A stretch of 64,000 bases of DNA, taken from assembly GCA_023515745.1 (NCBI GenBank), contig JALECJ010000258.1:62001-126000 (forward strand), written 5' to 3'. This DNA comes from Amoeboaphelidium protococcarum. Taxonomy: Eukaryota; Aphelidiomycota; Aphelidea. A program made the position numbers and the translations under genes. The notes under the pieces are model-generated. The model was not told where the DNA came from. It searched no databases and worked only from the letters and a program-made list of their open reading frames with translations. The stretch's first letter is position 1, and each line of letters starts with the position of its first letter. This document shows, piece after piece, positions 59,787 to 64,000 of the stretch.

Positions 59787-60521
59787 TCGGGCACTTCAGA
59801 GTGATGCGGTAACACCGGTCGTAGATTTTCATGATGCAGATGAGGTAAATGTTATCGAATTACTCTATCCAGCTCTTCATACAGCAATTGATTACCTAGT
59901 CGAGAGAAATGCAAGCCATCAGTAAAGAGATCGCGCGGTGGACCATCATAATACTAAAAGGCTTTAAGCAGATTCACAGTCGCGTCCACATGAGGAGTTA
60001 GATCCATGCAAGCGTAAGTGTACAATGCAGTGTTAGTATTTGATCTGTCGCATACTTTACCCTAACTATTTTGGTAAGCGGTCCATTCCGCTTCATCAAA
60101 CAATGTTGGACTGATTAATATGATTTAAGAGCGTGGGAGCTTCAGTTTGATTCTATCAGTGATAAACTGGATATTATCTGTGTAACGCTGCAGTGATACA
60201 TGTTGCTTGGACTACCCATGGGGCAAGTTCGGAAGGACAGCATCATTAGTTCCAATGAATATAATGACCAGATGGACATTATTTAAACCCTCGAGTAGAT
60301 GATCAATTACGCAGCGAAGCCATTCCGAGTTGTAGCCACCATACCCGTGATTTATTATTTGAGCTTTCCTAACATAATCATTAGCCATTAGAGATCCCCA
60401 ACCGCCAGTATTCACGTCGAAAGAGCGCTACATGCACTAAGGTTTATGCTATCCGATTCACTAAGTATTAATGTTATATTACTTGTGTTAAAGAATCGCC
60501 AATTAATAAAATTTATCTCAT
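59738..60521 (-). CDS. IAH1: GDSL/SGNH esterase, Iah1-like
   Basis: Two exons, 60521-60483 and 60427-59738, with a 55-nt intron (GTAATA...ATGTAG) that splits the first catalytic block. Exon 1 reads MRQILLIGDSLTQ and exon 2 begins RSFDVNTGGWG. The product has 242 residues. SGNH blocks: GDSLTQ (Ser), NHGYGGYNS, FIGTND, and DGLHFSRLG (Asp-x-x-His). The family hydrolyses acetate esters such as isoamyl acetate. The 45-residue His/Pro-rich tail after ELDRVIR is unusual and may be an artefact of reading TAA as Gln past the true end, though TGA is the only stop elsewhere. Confidence 0.88.
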
Positions 60522-60676
60522 ACAGTAATGAAATGTTGCGTCAATCAAGTGATCGATAAACAAAAACTAAGATAAAAGGCTGCTTTCGAACTAAAATTCA
60601 TAGTTTATTGGATATGTATATATATCCTTATCACGTTCCACTCAGAAGGTACTCAAACCTATATATTAACCGCCAC

Positions 60677-63600
60677 TCACTTCTTAATCCCCAGACTTCC
60701 CATTCTACCGGCAATCTCATCAGTGCCCGCTGTGTTCTTCTGCAAGACATTCTAAGGCAGATCTTGATTGTTTTTCACCTGTCCATTTCCTGCTCCGTTG
60801 ACTTCATTCAAAGCACTCAACTTCTTAAAGTATGGTGCCATAAACTCAAAGAATGCAAACTGACCAGGCTCCAGACCAAATTTGTAAACAAAACGACTTG
60901 CCAGATAACTACCAAAGATTGCACGCACGTAATTCTCAGGCACACGACGAATCAGCTACTCCAGGCCAACTTTCTCCAGCAACAACTTTGGGAACGCTTC
61001 ACTCAAAATTAACTTTCTCAACGGCAGATCATCCCACAAAGAAGTTCTCTGCAACTGCTCGTTCAAGCGCACAATGGCAAAAGACAATTCATCCGACAGG
61101 ATAGATCTTGGTGTTCCACTGCGCTCATGTTCGCGCCAAATAGCTTCAAACTCGAGCTCAGCATTCTTCTCAATGATGGACTGCACCGACTTGACGTATT
61201 CCTGATAAAAGGATGGAATGACCTTAGTAACAGTACCATCAGGTTTCTTCTCAGTGTGCACTTGCATCAGGTCAGCAAACTCCTCATCAGTCAAAGATAA
61301 GGCAGCCAACACCTCCAAACTACTACTAGTGACACCACCCTTGTTAGCACTAGCGTCCTTGAAAATAACAACACCAGCCTTCTCTAGACGCAGACGAGCC
61401 TCCTGAGTAAAGAATAGATTAGCACCCTCAACAACGTACTTGAAGCGGCTTCTACCGTCCTAGTTCAACAATAGAGTCACATTAGACAGATCAACAGCCT
61501 CAGGGCGACCACCGCAAGGCACAAAGAAATCACTCTCCACCAGCTTGTCTAAATGGAACTCATTTCTAAACTTCAGACCATTATCGATAACAAATCCACC
61601 CAGAGCATCAGGAATCTTGACTCCATTTTCTTCAATCAGCACACGGAAACCGTTAGGACCCAACTTGCTCACATCAAAATGAGATATCATTTGTCTAGCA
61701 TTCGCCAATCTCAAAATCTCATCGCGATTCAACCCATCACGATCATAAATGACACCACTTCCATCAACAATGCCCACAGTTTTATCCTTGGATATCTTGA
61801 TCTCATTCGACCCCAAATCACCATCCGGACCACCAGTCTAAAACTTGGTAATCTACTCTTCTTTCATACCCAACTTGCGCAAAATACCCAACACATATTG
61901 ATGCACGGAGCGAGTGGTCATACCGTACAAATCGTGCGGAATTCCACCCAAAGACTGAGACTTTCCAGTAGTAAAAGCCTTCCAAAACTGAGCTCCGCGA
62001 CTCTTAGCATGCAGAGACGCCCAATCCATGAAATCAGCAGTTCCTTCATCTGGTCCCAAAAAAAGCATTTCAGGCTTCTCATACAAGTCAACAATGCGCT
62101 CCTTGATGCCAGGTGAATTGCCAACAATTAGCAAGTCGAGCATAGAATCAACATACTTTTCAAATGCTACTTTAGGCTTGTCTTACTGATCAATGTCCAG
62201 CAAAATCGTTCCCTTAGATCCACCTTCAGGAATATCCTTATTCTTTCTCTGCTGCGTGCTGGCCAAGCTGTAATTTTCATCAAACAGGGATCTCAAGTTG
62301 ATACTGTAAGCCTCTCTATTACGACTTCTGATGATACGGATGCCGCCTCTGGCAACGTCTCTGAATCTGATATGGAACCCACGGAACTCTGATCCGATAA
62401 CAATGAACAGACCATACGGCTTCATCGGGTACTCAACCTCAGGCAGGAAGGCGGGATCCATACGGAAGGACAGAGCGACTTTGGTAGGCTAATAGAAGTT
62501 GGTCTTCAGCACATGAGTATTGAAAGCGAGGAACGATTCAAAGACCATCTGCTCGTGCTAATTAGCCACCGTACGCTTGATCTTGTCAATGAGCTCAGGA
62601 GCAGTCAGAGGGCGATCACTCTACAGACGCTGCAGTGACAAAGTTGGCTTGGCTGTATTACCTGTCTGGCCAATGTAGTGCGTGACGGCAAAATTCACAT
62701 ACAAAGCCTTCAACAACTCGGGGTAATTCTTGATAATGTCCAGAATGTACTCACGAGTAAATGTATCCTGTCTCAAGCGCTTCTTCATCTTTCCCAAAAC
62801 TTCGGCATGAATAGGATTACTCTTAATGTCCAGAGCATTGGCCAAAGACGTAAACTCTGATCCCAATCTATTCAAAAAATGCTGCGCAAAGATCCAACCG
62901 ACATAGCCATAAATTGTCTCCTACACAGATAGTTACCCGGTCTGGAAGAAGTTCTGCAGCGGAGTATGAGGAAGACAATAGAGCAATGACGCCTCTTTGA
63001 TCACCTGATAAATAGACTGCTCAATTGGCACTCCCTTAGATGATGATGCTAGAGGGTTCAAATACAAACTAACGACGGTAACTCCATTGGAAAACTGTTC
63101 CACATACTTACGAGTTGAGTACAGATCATAGTAATGATAGAGATCACTCAGAGCACTGAAGAAGGACTTTGTGGTGCGCTGGCGATAACCAATTACCAAA
63201 CGCTTCTCGCGACTTCCCTCAATCTCATACATCTCAATTACAAGACCAGTTCTCTCCAACACACGACGAATCACAGACTCATAAACATTTAGAGTGTGCT
63301 AGCTGGCCTTACTCAGAAAAGTCTTGTCACCAATCATCTAAATGTTGGTCTCCTCCTCCTTGGTCGGTTCCGGCTTCACAAAGTCACAGCGAGCAATGAA
63401 ATAGCAACGCAGCTGAGTCTAGTTGGCAGAGCTGACGGTTCCGAGAGAGCGATAAGTCTCCAAACGATAAGCCTTGGCTTTAGTAGATCCATCGAGGTAC
63501 TTGGCATCAATTTTGCGTTCGTGCGCAGGGCCATTTGTTTGACTCACACCAGGAGTTGATGTGTGAATGTAGATGGCAGCATCATCAGTCTCACGTTCCA

Positions 63601-63982
63601 AATTGATATCAAGCACATTATCGTTCTTAATATAGGCGAAGATCTTGGCTCCATACAACGCAATGATATGATTGGCAATATTCTCAACAGACTCCAACTT
63701 GAAATACATGTCATCAATGCCAAGATTGCCATAAAACCATGCAGTTTCATTATGTACCAGCTCTCTCGGAATAAATCCCTTATCCTCGATGGCCTTGCAC
63801 ACCTTCAACATTTAATCGTTCTTCCCTTCATACACAGTCTCAGCATACCCAGTAATCTCCTAACTACTTATGCGGTGATAAGTAGAGTTGACAGATTCCA
63901 CAGAGGACGAACGATTCTTAGTCTCCAGAGACGGAGCAGCAGCAGGCTTCAGAGGCTGCACACTTTAAGGTAAATTTGACAT
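60677..63982 (-). CDS. GDH2: NAD-specific glutamate dehydrogenase, ~115-kDa fungal type
   Basis: An 1101-residue intronless protein, ATG at 63982 (MSNLPQSVQPLKPAAAP), TGA 60677-60679. The long N-terminal region (about 1-480) has no counterpart in the short hexameric GDH. The catalytic part shows DIPEGGSKGTILLDI, FRVRDVARGGIRI-like FRDVARGGIRIIRSRNRE, and GPDEGTADFMDWASLHAK with GKSQSLGGIPHDLYGMT. It deaminates glutamate to 2-oxoglutarate with NAD. Size and motifs match yeast Gdh2. A few UAR codons are used, fewer per length than in low-complexity genes. Its start lies 18 bases from the window edge. Confidence 0.94.
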
Positions 63983-64000
63983 TTCTTAAAAGGACAGATA

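Noticed and set aside
61553-62116. A 187-codon plus-strand frame
   Set aside because: It lies wholly antisense to the conserved catalytic part of the glutamate dehydrogenase gene.
1-64000. A ciliate macronuclear origin, given the code
   Set aside because: Fungal-type genes (Prm1, Gdh2, Brc1-like, Hst3/4-like), only moderate AT content, no telomeric repeats and no gene-sized chromosome ends in 64 kb argue against it, although it is not excluded.
1-64000. Widespread pseudogenes, or a bacterial or phage source
   Set aside because: Interrupted frames become continuous once UAR is sense; introns, splicing and proteasome genes show the DNA is eukaryotic nuclear.
1-64000. tRNA, rRNA, CRISPR or transposon sequences
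   Set aside because: I looked through the intergenic stretches and saw no cloverleaf-like A/B box pairs, repeat-spacer arrays, terminal repeats or transposase motifs; a covariance-model scan would be decisive.

Overview
This window is nuclear DNA of a small-genome eukaryote that reads UAA and UAG as glutamine and stops only at UGA. Under the standard code nearly every gene looks shattered. When TAA/TAG are read as Gln, about 45 gene models appear, packed on both strands, and every complete one ends in TGA. The code call rests on positions where Gln is conserved in the family and the codon here is TAA or TAG: SF3B4 RRM1 and its second RRM tail, the Brf1 cyclin fold, and the HIT motif. Introns are few and short (44-88 nt, GT...AG); I placed 13 by family alignment and frame.

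The lineage is an inference. Several products are of fungal type: the Prm1 cell-fusion protein, the ~115 kDa NAD-glutamate dehydrogenase (Gdh2 type), an Hst3/Hst4-like sirtuin, a Brc1/Rtt107-like multi-BRCT protein, and a restriction-nuclease/kinase fusion like those abundant in early-diverging fungi. A kinesin-2 suggests a flagellate ancestry. Together with the UAR=Gln code this fits an aphelid-like relative of fungi better than a ciliate, but it is unproven from this window.

Layout. 1-9.1 kb is mostly minus strand: exocyst Sec6 (partial), a nuclease-kinase fusion, a possible small plus gene, a bHLH factor, an IFRD-like protein, kinesin-2, a small coiled-coil protein and Sua5. 9.4-16 kb: a secreted GH5 hydrolase, the sirtuin, ArfGAP2/3 (Glo3) and Dre2. 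16.4-22.1 kb: cohesin SA/Scc3 and a coiled-coil protein. 22.1-32 kb: a membrane mucin, a Bro1/ALIX protein, the Efm5 methyltransferase, a CCDC174-like protein, a family X DNA polymerase with BRCT, and TMEM234. 32-42.3 kb: Brc1-like, a NOL11-like protein, SDHAF4, cytochrome b5, a DUF4281 membrane protein, HIT hydrolase, a Q/N-rich protein, PRELI/Ups and Brf1. 42.6-53.3 kb: two uncertain small genes, NOT2, two LITAF proteins, Prm1, a family-16 methyltransferase, Rpn9, oligoribonuclease and SF3B4. 53.3-64 kb: Dis3L2, a large divergent kinase-like protein, a GDSL esterase and NAD-glutamate dehydrogenase.

Most genes are housekeeping (RNA decay and splicing, chromosome maintenance, membrane traffic, translation quality, mitochondrial function). 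They are not arranged in functional operons. Many gene starts share an upstream element built on GAAACG/CGTTTC, often next to CGCG and GA-rich tracts. The accessory-looking genes are the nuclease-kinase fusion (998-2569), the mucin (22158-24425), Prm1 (46390-48318) and the divergent kinase (57009-59375).
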